Assembly (NCBI GenBank): GCA_025354075.1
Contig: JANXNO010000637.1
Coordinates: forward strand, 1-11,728
Direction of reading: 5' to 3'
Source of the DNA: Burkholderiales bacterium
GTDB lineage: Bacteria > Pseudomonadota > Gammaproteobacteria > Burkholderiales > Casimicrobiaceae
Length of the DNA: 11,728 bases
Shown here: piece by piece, positions 1-8,339 of the stretch
Layout: each line of letters starts with the position of its first letter
Position numbering within the stretch: the first letter of the stretch is position 1
Notes under the pieces: generated by a model
Seen by the model: only the letters and a program-made list of their open reading frames with translations
Told to the model about the DNA's origin: nothing
Databases searched by the model: none
Translations under genes and position numbers: made by a program

Positions 1-27
1 TGCGCGGGATACGCTGACAGCGCGACG

Positions 28-3000
28 TTAACGCGTCGAGCTCACGACAGCGGGACTCGCTTCTCCGTTGCGCCCCTGCGGCTTGACGTCCGGTTTGGCC
101 CAGGAGCCTTTAACGTCGAACTCTTGCATCAAGAAGCGCTCTATCGGGTCTCTCGCCAGCTTCTGTCCGAGCAGAACGGCAGCGCCGATCGCCGGATTCG
201 CGGTGGCCAGCCCAATGCCGATGGCCGTGGCGGTTGACAAGCTCGGGAACACACGTACGTGCAGGTCCTGTGTTTCCTGATTGAGATCTGCGGTACCGCG
301 AATCTGCACTCGCGCCGATGGGCCATTAATCTGAAATCCGTCCGTTTTAGCGATGCCGTCAGCGATCATTACCTCCGCCTTGATGTCATCAAAGCTGAAG
401 CCCTTGCCAAAAATATCGTCGAAATTAAACAACAGTCGACGCGGCAGCGATTGCAGTGACAGCACCCCAAGCAACTTGGCTAGCCCGGGCTCCATTTCAG
501 TGAATTTCCCTTGCGTTGTTTCGAGCGTGAAATTACCGGCAAGCTTGGCGTAACTAAACTGCGCAGGGCTGCCTGCCCAACTGAGAGCGCCGGTCAGCGA
601 TCCGCCACCACGTTCGACGCCCTTAGGCAGGCCAAAACGGGTCATGAACTTGCCCGCGTCGCTCCACTTCAACGTCACATCGACCGAAGTCTTGCCCACC
701 GTAGGCCCGGCAAATCGCGGCTGCCAGCGGCCCTGAGCCTCAATCGTTCCATCCGGGCTCGACAGTTTGACGTTTTCGATTCGCCACTCATCAACACCGG
801 GTTGGGCGCGCATTTCAAGTTTGCCCAAGTCGCGGCCGTCGCTGACAAACGAGTCGGCCGTTAGATCGAGTTTGGGCCAGCGCACGTTCTCTTCCGTACC
901 GGTCGTTTGCGCGCTCGGCGTCACCACGCTGGTAGGCAAAGAGAAGCGCTGCAAACGCACAGCGACGGCATCGACCTCGCCACTCCTGGCATCGGTATCA
1001 AGCGAAATGGCGCCAGTAGCCTCTTTGCTGCGCAGCGCCAGGCGCCAGCGTTGTCCGGACGGCTGCGCTCGCAGCGCGACGTCGTTGAATCGTTGCCCAA
1101 ATAGAATCGCCTCTGCCGCACGCACGTTAATGTTGACGAAATCGGCGCTGGTGCTCTCTGCGGTGAGTCCGCCGACACCGCGTTTGCCCGGTGATGCGGC
1201 AGGAATGAGGACTGCAATGGCCGCATCCGCATCCAGCTTGACCACGTCGCCGCGCAGCGAATAGCCGCGAGCAGGAAGTGCTGTCTTTTGCGCGCCTATG
1301 TCGAGTGCCGCGCGCTCTACCGTTCGCGCTCCCGCCGCGTTTGCCGCACTCCGTTCAAGGATCGCGTGCAGCTGCCCGGGCAGCTCCAGTTGAATTCGGT
1401 CGCGATCACGCTCAAGCAGGGTGCGTGCGATGGTCGCCTTGATCGGCGCGCTGCTGTCACGCGGGTTAGTTCCTACCTGAAACATCGCATCAAGGGGCCA
1501 TCGTGGCTGCACCGTCGTGGCGGTGATGAGCAGGCTGCTTTCAGCCGATGGTGCCACGCTGCCTTGCGCGACAGGCGTACCTCCAGCGGCAGCACTCGGG
1601 GAACTGCGTGCCGGATTGGACATTTCCAGCTGCCACTGTGTCATACCCGCCAATTGGTCAAGCAATGGATACGCATAGCGTTCGCGCACTCGCTCAAAGG
1701 TGGCTGTGCCCGCCGCCTGTGCCTTGATACGACCGTCAACAGTCGTAATTGAGAGCTTCAGCGGTCCGCCTAACGCGTCTGCCCTGATATCCGTGCCAGT
1801 CACATCCCGTTCGGTGAAACGCAGGCTGCCACTAACGTTGTCAAGCACCGGGATTTCGCCGCCAAGATCGATGTTGTTGCCGGTGAATACGAGTTCTCCC
1901 TTCACCTGTGTGCCGTCTGGTGCGTCCAGCGGAATTTTCAGCGCGAGGTTAAGACGACCAGGCCCGCTGCCTTTGGCACCCTGCAAAAATCCGTTTAGCC
2001 AAATGTTCACCGGACTGTTCACCGCCCAGCGCAGCAAACCATCAAGCGAGCCTGCGGTAGCGCCGGAAATTTCGAGAACGGCGGGCTGCGCGAGGGTGTC
2101 CAGCATCCTGACCTGAGTGGGTCCGATGGGCACGTCAGCGATGCTGGCGCTCGCTACCTGCGCCTCAATTTTTGCGCCGCGAAAGGTCAGTTTTGTGTTG
2201 ATTTTTTCAGCGCGCGACCAATGATCTGCATAGTCAAGAATGCCCCCGGTCACCTGTGCATTAAATTCAAAAATGCCCTGCTCATCGTTGCGAAACGGAA
2301 AATGCCAAAGCGGTCCTTTGACTTGAAAGTCTCCCGTTTGCATCGTGCCCGCGATGATCGCCTGACGCAGCCAGCTCCGCGTAGCCGGATTCAGCGAGGT
2401 AGGCAGGTAACGATGCAGAGCGGTAGCCTCAGCTCGCGAGAACGTACCACTGAGGTTCGCCACGCCTGGCCCGAGCAGATCGCTATGCCAGGTGCCGCTG
2501 AAGCGGCCAGCGGCGTCCGCATTCTCAAACTCCGCGCTCTTGACATCAATGGTCGTGACGGTTTTGCCTTCCGCATCAACTGTGCGTTTCCAGCTAAATT
2601 TTCCGCGCAGTTGGTCAAAGCTCAGCGGGGCGTCGAAGTGCTTGCCAAAATCGAGGACGGTGGCACTTTTATTGCGTTCTGTTTTGCTTTTCACCTGCGG
2701 TTCACCGAGCGCAAATTCACCCTCGATGGACGAACCCTTGATAGCGCCCGAAAGTCCGGCGACACCGGGCACGCCCACATGCTCTTTCCACGACAGTGCG
2801 CTCAGGTCAGCGCTTCCTTCGACGAAAAAGCGCTCATGTCGCGTGTCAACGGGTGGCCCCTGATCACGCCATTTAATGTCGACGTTCTGCAATGAGCCGG
2901 TCGGCTGTGCTGCCTGCAGGCGCGACACCAAATCAACATTGATCGGCAAGGATTTGGCAAGTGTCGCGATCCCGCCAAGTTCAACGGCCGACATGCGCAC

Positions 3001-4236
3001 TTCGCCGCCCGTCATGGCGTCGCCGCGATAATCAATCAGTACTTCACCGTTGGCGAGCGGCGCTTTGACGCCCCCCGACGTCACTGCGTTGACGTCCCGA
3101 ATCGACCAGCGCTCCTGCGTTTTCACCGCGCTTGCATCGCCTCCGCCAACCGCCTTGCTGCGCCACGAGAGTCGTCCCGAAATCGACGTCAGATCGAGTG
3201 GATCGTAGCTCGAACCGGGCCTGGCTGCTGCCGCACCCGATGTGGCCAACGCAGCACCCTTGTTGGGCGTGGCAATGGCCGGGAAGCGCAGCTGCGCGTT
3301 CTTGACCACCATGTCGGTGGTCACTGCAACGGCTAGTCCGCGCTCAAACTCGAACCACGACTGAAGTCCGCCCTCGCCTTTCGACAGGGCAATCGGCAGT
3401 GGCAAATAACGGGTGAGCGCGCCAAGGTTGGCATAGTCCGCCCGAACGTAGGCCAGCCCGTCCCACTCGCTCACTTTGCGCACGTTACTGCCCACCAGTT
3501 CAGCGCGAATATCGAGTGGCGCAGCCAGCTCAGCGGGCGGAACGGCTGTCATGCCGACGCGGTGTGTGTCGCCGCTGTTTTGCATGCGAACGTTAACGTT
3601 GGTAAGCCGCAGTGGCGGCAACTTGCGCCAGTCATCCACCCATTCGATTTCACCGCCCACAATTTGCACCAGACGCTGCTTCAACAGCCACTCTGGCAGC
3701 GCAGCGTCGCCCTCAACCTGACTGGCAAGATCAAGGTCAATACCCGCGATGGTCAAAACATTTTCAGCCGTGCGCCGCACCACAACGCGCGGCGCGCGCA
3801 CCGTCAAAGCGGTCAAACGCGGCTCCAGAAAAATCAGCGAGCGCCATGAGATCGTGGTGTTGACCTCCGGCAGCTGCAACAGCACCCGGCCGCGTGGGTC
3901 AAGCATTTGCAGGCGCGTGAGTTTCAATTCTGGTGACCAACCATCCCAGCCCGCTTCAAAACCGCCGATCACCACCCGCTGCCCGGAAAGGCGCGACAGT
4001 TCACTGACCAGCCGGGGACGGAAACTGTCCGCGTTCGGGATGAGCCAGAAGCGTGTCAAAGCGACCGCCGCAATAAACAGCACCGTGGCCAGCACGACGA
4101 ACCAGAAGGTTACGCGAACGCCATGCCCGGTCCAGCGCCGCAAAAATGACACTTGACATGCAGTTTGCCCGTTTGCCACGCAGGGCTTCACTGAGTCGGT
4201 AACGATGGCGGGCTTCTCCTGAAGACGGTGCGGCAT
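28..4236 (-). CDS. yhdP: YhdP family AsmA-like envelope protein (TIGR02099)
   Basis: Predicted inner-membrane-anchored periplasmic protein of the AsmA-like/bridge-type lipid transfer group (YhdP, TamB, YdbH), which in E. coli helps move phospholipids to the outer membrane. From the ATG at 4236 the product is 1402 aa, somewhat longer than E. coli YhdP (about 1270). A single membrane helix lies at about residues 43-61, after a basic stretch (FLRRW), and is followed by the family-like N-terminal region containing SGQRVVIGGFEAGWDGWSPE. A very long beta-rich periplasmic body follows. The conserved C-terminal block includes FPSLSTATAIGIGLATANPA, then LARDPIERFLMQEFDVKGSW near the end. The stop is TAA at 28-30. 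The start is uncertain: the frame stays open to a TTG at 4377, no good Shine-Dalgarno precedes 4236, and GTG codons between 4236 and the helix are possible. It is divergent from glnE and overlaps its longest form by 9 bases. Family assignment is firm; the exact role here is inferred. Confidence 0.93.
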   Translation of the reverse strand: MPHRLQEKPAIVTDSVKPCVANGQTACQVSFLRRWTGHGVRVTFWFVVLATVLFIAAVALTRFWLIPNADSFRPRLVSELSRLSGQRVVIGGFEAGWDGWSPELKLTRLQMLDPRGRVLLQLPEVNTTISWRSLIFLEPRLTALTVRAPRVVVRRTAENVLTIAGIDLDLASQVEGDAALPEWLLKQRLVQIVGGEIEWVDDWRKLPPLRLTNVNVRMQNSGDTHRVGMTAVPPAELAAPLDIRAELVGSNVRKVSEWDGLAYVRADYANLGALTRYLPLPIALSKGEGGLQSWFEFERGLAVAVTTDMVVKNAQLRFPAIATPNKGAALATSGAAAARPGSSYDPLDLTSISGRLSWRSKAVGGGDASAVKTQERWSIRDVNAVTSGGVKAPLANGEVLIDYRGDAMTGGEVRMSAVELGGIATLAKSLPINVDLVSRLQAAQPTGSLQNVDIKWRDQGPPVDTRHERFFVEGSADLSALSWKEHVGVPGVAGLSGAIKGSSIEGEFALGEPQVKSKTERNKSATVLDFGKHFDAPLSFDQLRGKFSWKRTVDAEGKTVTTIDVKSAEFENADAAGRFSGTWHSDLLGPGVANLSGTFSRAEATALHRYLPTSLNPATRSWLRQAIIAGTMQTGDFQVKGPLWHFPFRNDEQGIFEFNAQVTGGILDYADHWSRAEKINTKLTFRGAKIEAQVASASIADVPIGPTQVRMLDTLAQPAVLEISGATAGSLDGLLRWAVNSPVNIWLNGFLQGAKGSGPGRLNLALKIPLDAPDGTQVKGELVFTGNNIDLGGEIPVLDNVSGSLRFTERDVTGTDIRADALGGPLKLSITTVDGRIKAQAAGTATFERVRERYAYPLLDQLAGMTQWQLEMSNPARSSPSAAAGGTPVAQGSVAPSAESSLLITATTVQPRWPLDAMFQVGTNPRDSSAPIKATIARTLLERDRDRIQLELPGQLHAILERSAANAAGARTVERAALDIGAQKTALPARGYSLRGDVVKLDADAAIAVLIPAASPGKRGVGGLTAESTSADFVNINVRAAEAILFGQRFNDVALRAQPSGQRWRLALRSKEATGAISLDTDARSGEVDAVAVRLQRFSLPTSVVTPSAQTTGTEENVRWPKLDLTADSFVSDGRDLGKLEMRAQPGVDEWRIENVKLSSPDGTIEAQGRWQPRFAGPTVGKTSVDVTLKWSDAGKFMTRFGLPKGVERGGGSLTGALSWAGSPAQFSYAKLAGNFTLETTQGKFTEMEPGLAKLLGVLSLQSLPRRLLFNFDDIFGKGFSFDDIKAEVMIADGIAKTDGFQINGPSARVQIRGTADLNQETQDLHVRVFPSLSTATAIGIGLATANPAIGAAVLLGQKLARDPIERFLMQEFDVKGSWAKPDVKPQGRNGEASPAVVSSTR

Positions 4237-6912
4237 ACTGACAGCATTGTATCGACGGCAACCGATGTGGATGAGACTCTGGCCATAGACAAAGCGTTCA
4301 ATTACAGTCACTTTGCGCAGCGCGTCGCACGCCGCGAGGCAGCGCTTGTGAACAGGGTTCGGGCGACAGTCAGGCAACGACCCGCTGTCACGGACTGGGC
4401 GCGTCAGCTTGCGCTGGTAGGCAGCGCCGACGTCGACGGCGTGCTGCGAGCGATGCGCCGTGAGCTCATGCTGCGGACCTTGGTGCAGGATTTGGCGCTC
4501 AGTACGCCGTTCGAGACGTTAGTTGAAGATTTGTCCAATTTCGCTGACCTTGCGGTCGGTGCCGCCACCGCAGCGCATAGCCAGGATATCTTTGGCCAGC
4601 GCCAGCCGCCGTATGGCTTTTCTACGGTTGCCATGGGAAAACTGGGGGCTCGCGAGCTCAACGCGTCGTCCGACATTGATGTTGTGTTCATCTGCGACGA
4701 GCCGAGCGCCGATGCGATGGATTCGCTCAACTTGCTCGCCCGCCGCGTGACGCGCACACTCAATCAGGACATAGAAGGCGAGTTTGTATTCCGGGTTGAC
4801 ACCCGGCTTCGTCCGTATGGCGACGCCGGTCCAATGGTGCCGACCCTGGATTTTCTGGAACAGTATTTCGTCGCTCAGGGCCGCATGTGGGAGCGGATTG
4901 CGTGGCTCAAAGCACGGGTGGCTGCGGGAGAACTTGCCGCGCCGCTCGCGGCCTTGACGGCACCGTTCGTGTTCCGTCGTTACCTCGACTTCGATGCAGT
5001 GGCCGGCATGCGTGAGCTTCACGCGCAGTTGCGCGCCGAAAAAAATGATCAGCACAACATTAAACTCGGTCGCGGTGGGATTCGCGAGCTGGAGTTTGGT
5101 GCGCAGTTGCGGCAACTGGTTCGCGGGGGCCGCGACGCCAGCCTACGGATCAAGGCGACGATGCCTGCACTCGCGGCGCTTGCGGTCGCCGGAAAGATCA
5201 CGCTCAATCAGTTGCAGCTGTTATCGACGCACTACCGTTTTTTGCGTCGTGTCGAACACGTGTTGCAGTACCGTGATGATCTGCAAACACAGACGCTGCC
5301 GCGCGATGCGCAGGAATTGGGCTGTCTGGCGGACGTGCTTGGATTTGCGACGAGCGATCAGTTCTCACTGCACCTGAAAAACGTTCGCGATGACGTCGCC
5401 GAATTTTTTGACGGCACGTTGACTGGCGCGTTCGGAGTGAGCGACGACACGGCGGCGCGGATTGCAACGCGAGCGGCGTCCACCGCCGAAAGCAGTGCCG
5501 ACAACAGCGATTCTGCAGTCATTGGCCGCATGACGGAAAGCGGCTATCTTGACGCGTCCGCCTGCCTTGCCTACCTGCGCGCCACGCTCGCCAGCGCCCG
5601 GGTGAGCGCGCTGCCCGCAACAAGCCGCGAGCGGTTTGTGCAGCTCGTAGAAGCGACCGTCCGCTACGCCGGTACCACGCCGTTACCCGACGCGGCCTGT
5701 AAACGCACGCTGGATTTGCTGCTGGCCGTGGCATCACGTTCCAGCTACCTCGCCTTAATGATTGAGCGGCCCCAGGTGCTTGACCGCGTGATTGATCTCG
5801 CCGCCGCCAGCGACTGGGCGTTGCGCTATGTGACGCTGCATCCGCTGCTGCTTGATGAGCTCATGGATGGGCGCACGCTCGGTACGCCGATTGACTACGG
5901 CCAATGGCGGCGAGAATTGACGGCGCAACTTGTTGCTGCGGGCAACGACGCTGAACGCGGGATCGATGCGATCCGCCACTTTCAGCAGGGCGAAACGTTT
6001 CGTTTGCTGCTGAAAGATATTGCCGGTTTGCTGGCGGTGGAAACGCTTTCGGATCATTTGTCAGCGCTCGCCGATACGGTGGTTGACGTGACGCTGCGAC
6101 ACCTGCTCGACGCCGCCCGCTTGCCCGTGTCCGCCCGCATGGCGGTGATTGCGTACGGTCGCTGGGGCGGCAAGGAATTGGGCTACGCCAGCGACCTTGA
6201 TCTGATTTTTTTAATGCCCGACGAGGCGACGGCCGACCGCGATCAGCTCACTCGCGTCGCGCAGCGCCTACAAACCTGGCTGACCGCGATGACCGCTGCG
6301 GGTCGCGCCTACGATATCGACGTGCGTCTGCGCCCCGACGGCATCAGCGGTCTGTTGCTGTCAAGCGTGTCTGCGTTCGCGCAATACCAGCGCGACAAAG
6401 CCTGGACCTGGGAGCATCAGGCGTTGACGCGCGCACGATTCGCGGCAGGCGATCCCGCGACGGGAGCGGCGTTCGACCCAATTCGCGATGCCATAATCGC
6501 CACACCGCGCGACTGGCCCAATCTGCGTGATGAAATCATTGCGATGCGCGGCAAAGTCGAAGACGGGCATCCCAACAAAAAACGCGACCAGCAGTTTGAC
6601 ATCAAACACGACAAGGGCGGCCTGGTCGATCTTGAATTTGCCGTGCAGGCACTGGTGCTTCGGTACGGCGCAACACAACCGGCCATGCGCGCCAACCACG
6701 GCAATATCGCGCTGTCCGTCCGTGCCGGTGAGCTCGGTTTGGTTGGGCTGGACGTGGGCGCAGCAGCGGCGGCCGCCTATCGCACGCTTCGGTCAAGGCA
6801 GCACGCGCTGCGGCTTCAAGGAGCCGAGCGGGCATCGGTTCCAGTTGGTCAACTGAGTGCCGAAAGAGCGGCGATCCGGGCCTTTTATGACGCGGTGCTG
6901 ACCTCACTGTAG
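4228..6912 (+). CDS. glnE: Bifunctional glutamine synthetase adenylyltransferase / adenylyl-removing enzyme
   Basis: Cytoplasmic enzyme that attaches AMP to, and removes it from, a tyrosine of glutamine synthetase (GlnA) in response to PII protein and glutamine. Two nucleotidyltransferase domains of the DNA polymerase beta fold are visible. The N-terminal one has GKLGARELNASSDID at about residues 137-151, with acidic pair D149/D151, followed by GRGGIRELEF at 281-290. The C-terminal one has GRWGGKELGYASDLD ending at D656/D658, followed by DKGGLVDLEF at 795-804. In the known family the N-terminal domain removes AMP and the C-terminal domain adds it; both acidic pairs are intact, so both activities are expected. 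The length is 894 aa from GTG 4228 or 881 aa from GTG 4267, a little under E. coli GlnE (946). The upstream frame is closed by TGA at 4192-4194. No clear Shine-Dalgarno decides the start; GTG 4267 avoids overlap with yhdP. The stop is TAG at 6910-6912. Confidence 0.96.
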   Translation: MRHTDSIVSTATDVDETLAIDKAFNYSHFAQRVARREAALVNRVRATVRQRPAVTDWARQLALVGSADVDGVLRAMRRELMLRTLVQDLALSTPFETLVEDLSNFADLAVGAATAAHSQDIFGQRQPPYGFSTVAMGKLGARELNASSDIDVVFICDEPSADAMDSLNLLARRVTRTLNQDIEGEFVFRVDTRLRPYGDAGPMVPTLDFLEQYFVAQGRMWERIAWLKARVAAGELAAPLAALTAPFVFRRYLDFDAVAGMRELHAQLRAEKNDQHNIKLGRGGIRELEFGAQLRQLVRGGRDASLRIKATMPALAALAVAGKITLNQLQLLSTHYRFLRRVEHVLQYRDDLQTQTLPRDAQELGCLADVLGFATSDQFSLHLKNVRDDVAEFFDGTLTGAFGVSDDTAARIATRAASTAESSADNSDSAVIGRMTESGYLDASACLAYLRATLASARVSALPATSRERFVQLVEATVRYAGTTPLPDAACKRTLDLLLAVASRSSYLALMIERPQVLDRVIDLAAASDWALRYVTLHPLLLDELMDGRTLGTPIDYGQWRRELTAQLVAAGNDAERGIDAIRHFQQGETFRLLLKDIAGLLAVETLSDHLSALADTVVDVTLRHLLDAARLPVSARMAVIAYGRWGGKELGYASDLDLIFLMPDEATADRDQLTRVAQRLQTWLTAMTAAGRAYDIDVRLRPDGISGLLLSSVSAFAQYQRDKAWTWEHQALTRARFAAGDPATGAAFDPIRDAIIATPRDWPNLRDEIIAMRGKVEDGHPNKKRDQQFDIKHDKGGLVDLEFAVQALVLRYGATQPAMRANHGNIALSVRAGELGLVGLDVGAAAAAAYRTLRSRQHALRLQGAERASVPVGQLSAERAAIRAFYDAVLTSL

Positions 6913-6965
6913 CGGTTCCGTTGGATCGACCGTGCCACCGTCCCCGTGGACATGCAATTCACGCT

Positions 6966-7049
6966 GTGACGTTTAACAGCTTATTGCTGTCAGTGCTTTT
7001 CTTATTGGGCGTAAGCATCGCTTTAGCCTACAGTCGAGTATTGCTATAA
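6966..7049 (+). CDS. Possible 27-aa single-helix small protein
   Basis: A GTG-initiated ORF directly after glnE reads MTFNSLLLSVLFLLGVSIAL followed by AYSRVLL. Nearly the whole peptide is hydrophobic and would form one membrane helix with a small polar N-terminus and a single arginine near the C-terminus. The size and composition resemble tiny membrane subunits such as CydX or KdpF, but no specific family is recognised. No Shine-Dalgarno is visible before the GTG, and the frame is open upstream to a TTG at 6921. The AT-rich DNA could give such a peptide by chance, so this is only a candidate. Confidence 0.15.
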   Translation: MTFNSLLLSVLFLLGVSIALAYSRVLL

Positions 7050-7050
7050 A
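7022..7050 (+). promoter_or_regulatory. Possible sigma-70-type promoter for arcC leader
   Basis: TATAAA at 7045-7050 matches five of six bases of the -10 consensus. It lies 17 bases after TTTAGC at 7022-7027, which is only a three-of-six match to the -35. It sits in the AT-rich part of the gap. If used, transcription would begin near 7057 and give an untranslated leader of about 310 bases before arcC. Confidence 0.25.
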
Positions 7051-7135
7051 TCGGACTTTAGCCCAACCTTAATGGGCATTTCGATGCAAAGCTGTATGCA
7101 CGAAGCGATACTTGAGGCGCGCTGCGTGAAACAGC

Positions 7136-7182
7136 GGAGGTTGCAGTGATCGACTTCAACGTCTGTGCGCCTTCGTACCTCC
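7136..7182 (+). promoter_or_regulatory. Strong Shine-Dalgarno with complementary anti-SD inside the short ORF
   Basis: GGAGG at 7136-7140 lies five bases before the GTG at 7146, the best-looking ribosome binding site in this gap. GGAGGT (7136-7141) is exactly complementary to ACCTCC at 7177-7182, inside the ORF it would serve. Pairing would make a 6-bp stem with a 35-base loop and hide the site. Translation of the first ten or so codons would break the stem. This is a sequence observation; a regulatory role is inferred. Confidence 0.3.
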
Positions 7183-7274
7183 ACTATTGGCTGATTCGGC
7201 TACGCTACGGCTATGGTCATGGTCACGGCTGCGGGCCACGGGATTGGGCTGCGCAGTTACACCCGCTGACATAG
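7146..7274 (+). CDS. Possible 42-aa leader peptide upstream of arcC
   Basis: A GTG-start ORF of 42 codons with a well-placed GGAGG. The predicted peptide is rich in aromatic and histidine residues in its middle: [20 protein letters not shown] at residues 11-30, with a further tryptophan at 34. It has no membrane helix or known domain. Its start overlaps by GTGA (7146-7149) the stop of a 25-codon ORF at 7072-7149. The ORF spans the 5' arms of downstream inverted repeats, as leader peptides in attenuators do. However, the following gene is carbamate kinase rather than an aromatic or histidine biosynthetic gene, so its purpose is unclear. It may be chance or a relic; no family is recognised. Confidence 0.28.
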   Translation: MIDFNVCAPSYLHYWLIRLRYGYGHGHGCGPRDWAAQLHPLT

Positions 7275-7285
7275 CCGTTGCGCAG
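7203..7285 (+). promoter_or_regulatory. Alternative long-range hairpins in arcC leader
   Basis: Bases 7203-7214 (CGCTACGGCTAT) pair with 7271-7282 (ATAGCCGTTGCG) in 11 of 12 positions, with one T-T mismatch. A competing pairing joins CTGCGCAG at 7249-7256 to TTGCGCAG at 7278-7285 (seven Watson-Crick pairs and one G-T). The two share the 7278-7282 strand, so they cannot form together. No T-run follows, so this is not an ordinary intrinsic terminator. The repeats are visible; switching is inferred. Confidence 0.3.
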
Positions 7286-7368
7286 TTCGCCTCCCGCCTT
7301 CTCTGAATTTGGATTACGGATCCCTTGCTCATGCACAACCTCTATGTGGCGCGCGTCGCTATGCACCT

Positions 7369-8295
7369 ATGAAGATAGTCGTAGCCCTGGGCGGCAACGC
7401 GTTGCTGCGGCGCGACCAGCCGCCCACCGCCGAGAATCAGCTGGCAAATATTCGTCGCGCTGCTGCGCAGCTGGCACGGGTCGCCAGCGACCATGAGCTG
7501 GTGCTGACGCATGGCAATGGGCCCCAGGTCGGCCTGCTGGCATTGCAGTCAGCCGCCTATTCAGCAGTACAGGCCTATCCGCTTGATTTGCTCGGGGCCC
7601 AGACCGACGGAATGATTGGTTATCTGCTTGAGCAGGAGTTAGCCAACCTGCTTCCGCCTGAGCGCGTGGTGGCGACCTTATTGACGCGTGTTGAAGTCCG
7701 CGCCGATGACCCGGCGTTCAAGGTGCCGACCAAACCGATCGGGCCGGTCTACACGCAGGCCGAATCTGAACGTGTCGCTGAGCAAAAAAAATGGGCGATG
7801 GCAGCCGATGGCGGTGGATTCCGACGCGTCGTAGCGTCACCCAAGCCGGTTGCAGTCCTGGGACTTGACCCCATCCGCTGGCTGCTGGAGCGCGGTGCAC
7901 TGGTGATCGCCGCAGGTGGCGGCGGCATACCCGTCGCGCGGGGCGATGATGGCCACACGCTCCATGGCGTCGACGCCGTGATCGACAAAGATCTGTGCAG
8001 CGGTCTGCTCGCGCGTGAACTTCATGCCGAATGCCTGATCATTGCCACTGACGTCAAGGCAGTTTTTCTCGACTGGGGCACGCCCACGCAACGCGCGGTG
8101 GGCAAGGTGTCACCCGCCGCATTGGCACGCCACACGTTCCTGGCTGGATCGATGGGCCCCAAGGTCGAAGCCGCAGTCAATTTTGTGCTTAGCACCGGCA
8201 ACCGGGCCTTGATTGGCTCACTCGATCAGATCGAAGCGATGCTTGCAGGTAGCGCAGGCACGGAAGTATGCGCCGACGGAGCCGACGTCGCGTAG
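7369..8295 (+). CDS. arcC: Carbamate kinase
   Basis: Cytoplasmic enzyme that transfers phosphate between carbamoyl phosphate and ADP, giving ATP plus carbamate, which breaks down to ammonia and CO2. It is the last step of the arginine deiminase and some purine or agmatine degradation routes. The 308-aa product matches the usual length of about 310. Motifs of the amino acid kinase fold are all present: [12 protein letters not shown] at 4-15, HGNGPQVG at 48-55, KPIGPVY at 122-128, AAGGGGIPV at 181-189, DKDLC at 206-210, TDVK at 227-230 and GSMGPKVEA at 260-268. I chose ATG 7369 because the protein begins with the family-typical [12 protein letters not shown]; a TTG at 7309 would add 20 unlikely residues. 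There is no strong Shine-Dalgarno. The start overlaps by ATGA the stop of a 13-codon ORF at 7331-7372, so coupling is possible. No arcA, arcB or antiporter gene is in the window. It converges on the next gene with a 44-base gap. Confidence 0.95.
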   Translation: MKIVVALGGNALLRRDQPPTAENQLANIRRAAAQLARVASDHELVLTHGNGPQVGLLALQSAAYSAVQAYPLDLLGAQTDGMIGYLLEQELANLLPPERVVATLLTRVEVRADDPAFKVPTKPIGPVYTQAESERVAEQKKWAMAADGGGFRRVVASPKPVAVLGLDPIRWLLERGALVIAAGGGGIPVARGDDGHTLHGVDAVIDKDLCSGLLARELHAECLIIATDVKAVFLDWGTPTQRAVGKVSPAALARHTFLAGSMGPKVEAAVNFVLSTGNRALIGSLDQIEAMLAGSAGTEVCADGADVA

Positions 8296-8339
8296 CGTTC
8301 AACACGGCAACCGTCAAATTCTTTGAGACCGGACACGCG

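Larger units (their letters stand above)
6913..7368. other. 456-base gap between glnE and arcC, leader-like
   Basis: No conventional gene fits here on either strand. The first 200 bases are visibly AT-richer than the flanking genes. The stretch holds several short plus-strand ORFs (6966-7049, 7072-7149, 7146-7274, 7331-7372), a possible promoter at 7022-7050, and several inverted repeats. Small hairpins at 6976-6990 (ACAGC/GCTGT) and 7061-7077 (GCCCA/TGGGC) could help end glnE transcripts, but neither has a proper T-run. The last two-thirds reads as a possible long 5' leader of arcC. Confidence 0.5.

Noticed and set aside
12..22. CGCTGACAGCG palindrome just after the yhdP stop
   Set aside because: A loop of one base cannot form a normal hairpin, and the window edge leaves no context.
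2221..2895. 224-codon plus-strand ORF antisense to yhdP, and other long antisense ORFs within yhdP, glnE and xfp
   Set aside because: Long open antisense frames are expected in GC-rich coding DNA; no domain, no ribosome site, and the opposite strand is clearly a real gene.
4153..4158. Perfect TTGACA that could be a -35 box for glnE
   Set aside because: No -10-like hexamer lies 16-18 bases downstream (the sequence there is GC-rich), and it sits inside yhdP coding sequence.
6976..7003. ACAGC-TTATT-GCTGT hairpin followed by CTTTTCTT as a glnE terminator
   Set aside because: Only a 5-bp stem, and the T-rich run is separated from it by several bases; too weak to call.
7061..7080. GCCCA/TGGGC hairpin as a terminator
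   Set aside because: Short stem with only ATTT after it; may be structure but not a convincing terminator.
8314..8326. TCAAA-TTC-TTTGA inverted repeat between the convergent arcC and transporter genes
   Set aside because: Five A/T-rich pairs with a three-base loop and no T-run; likely chance.
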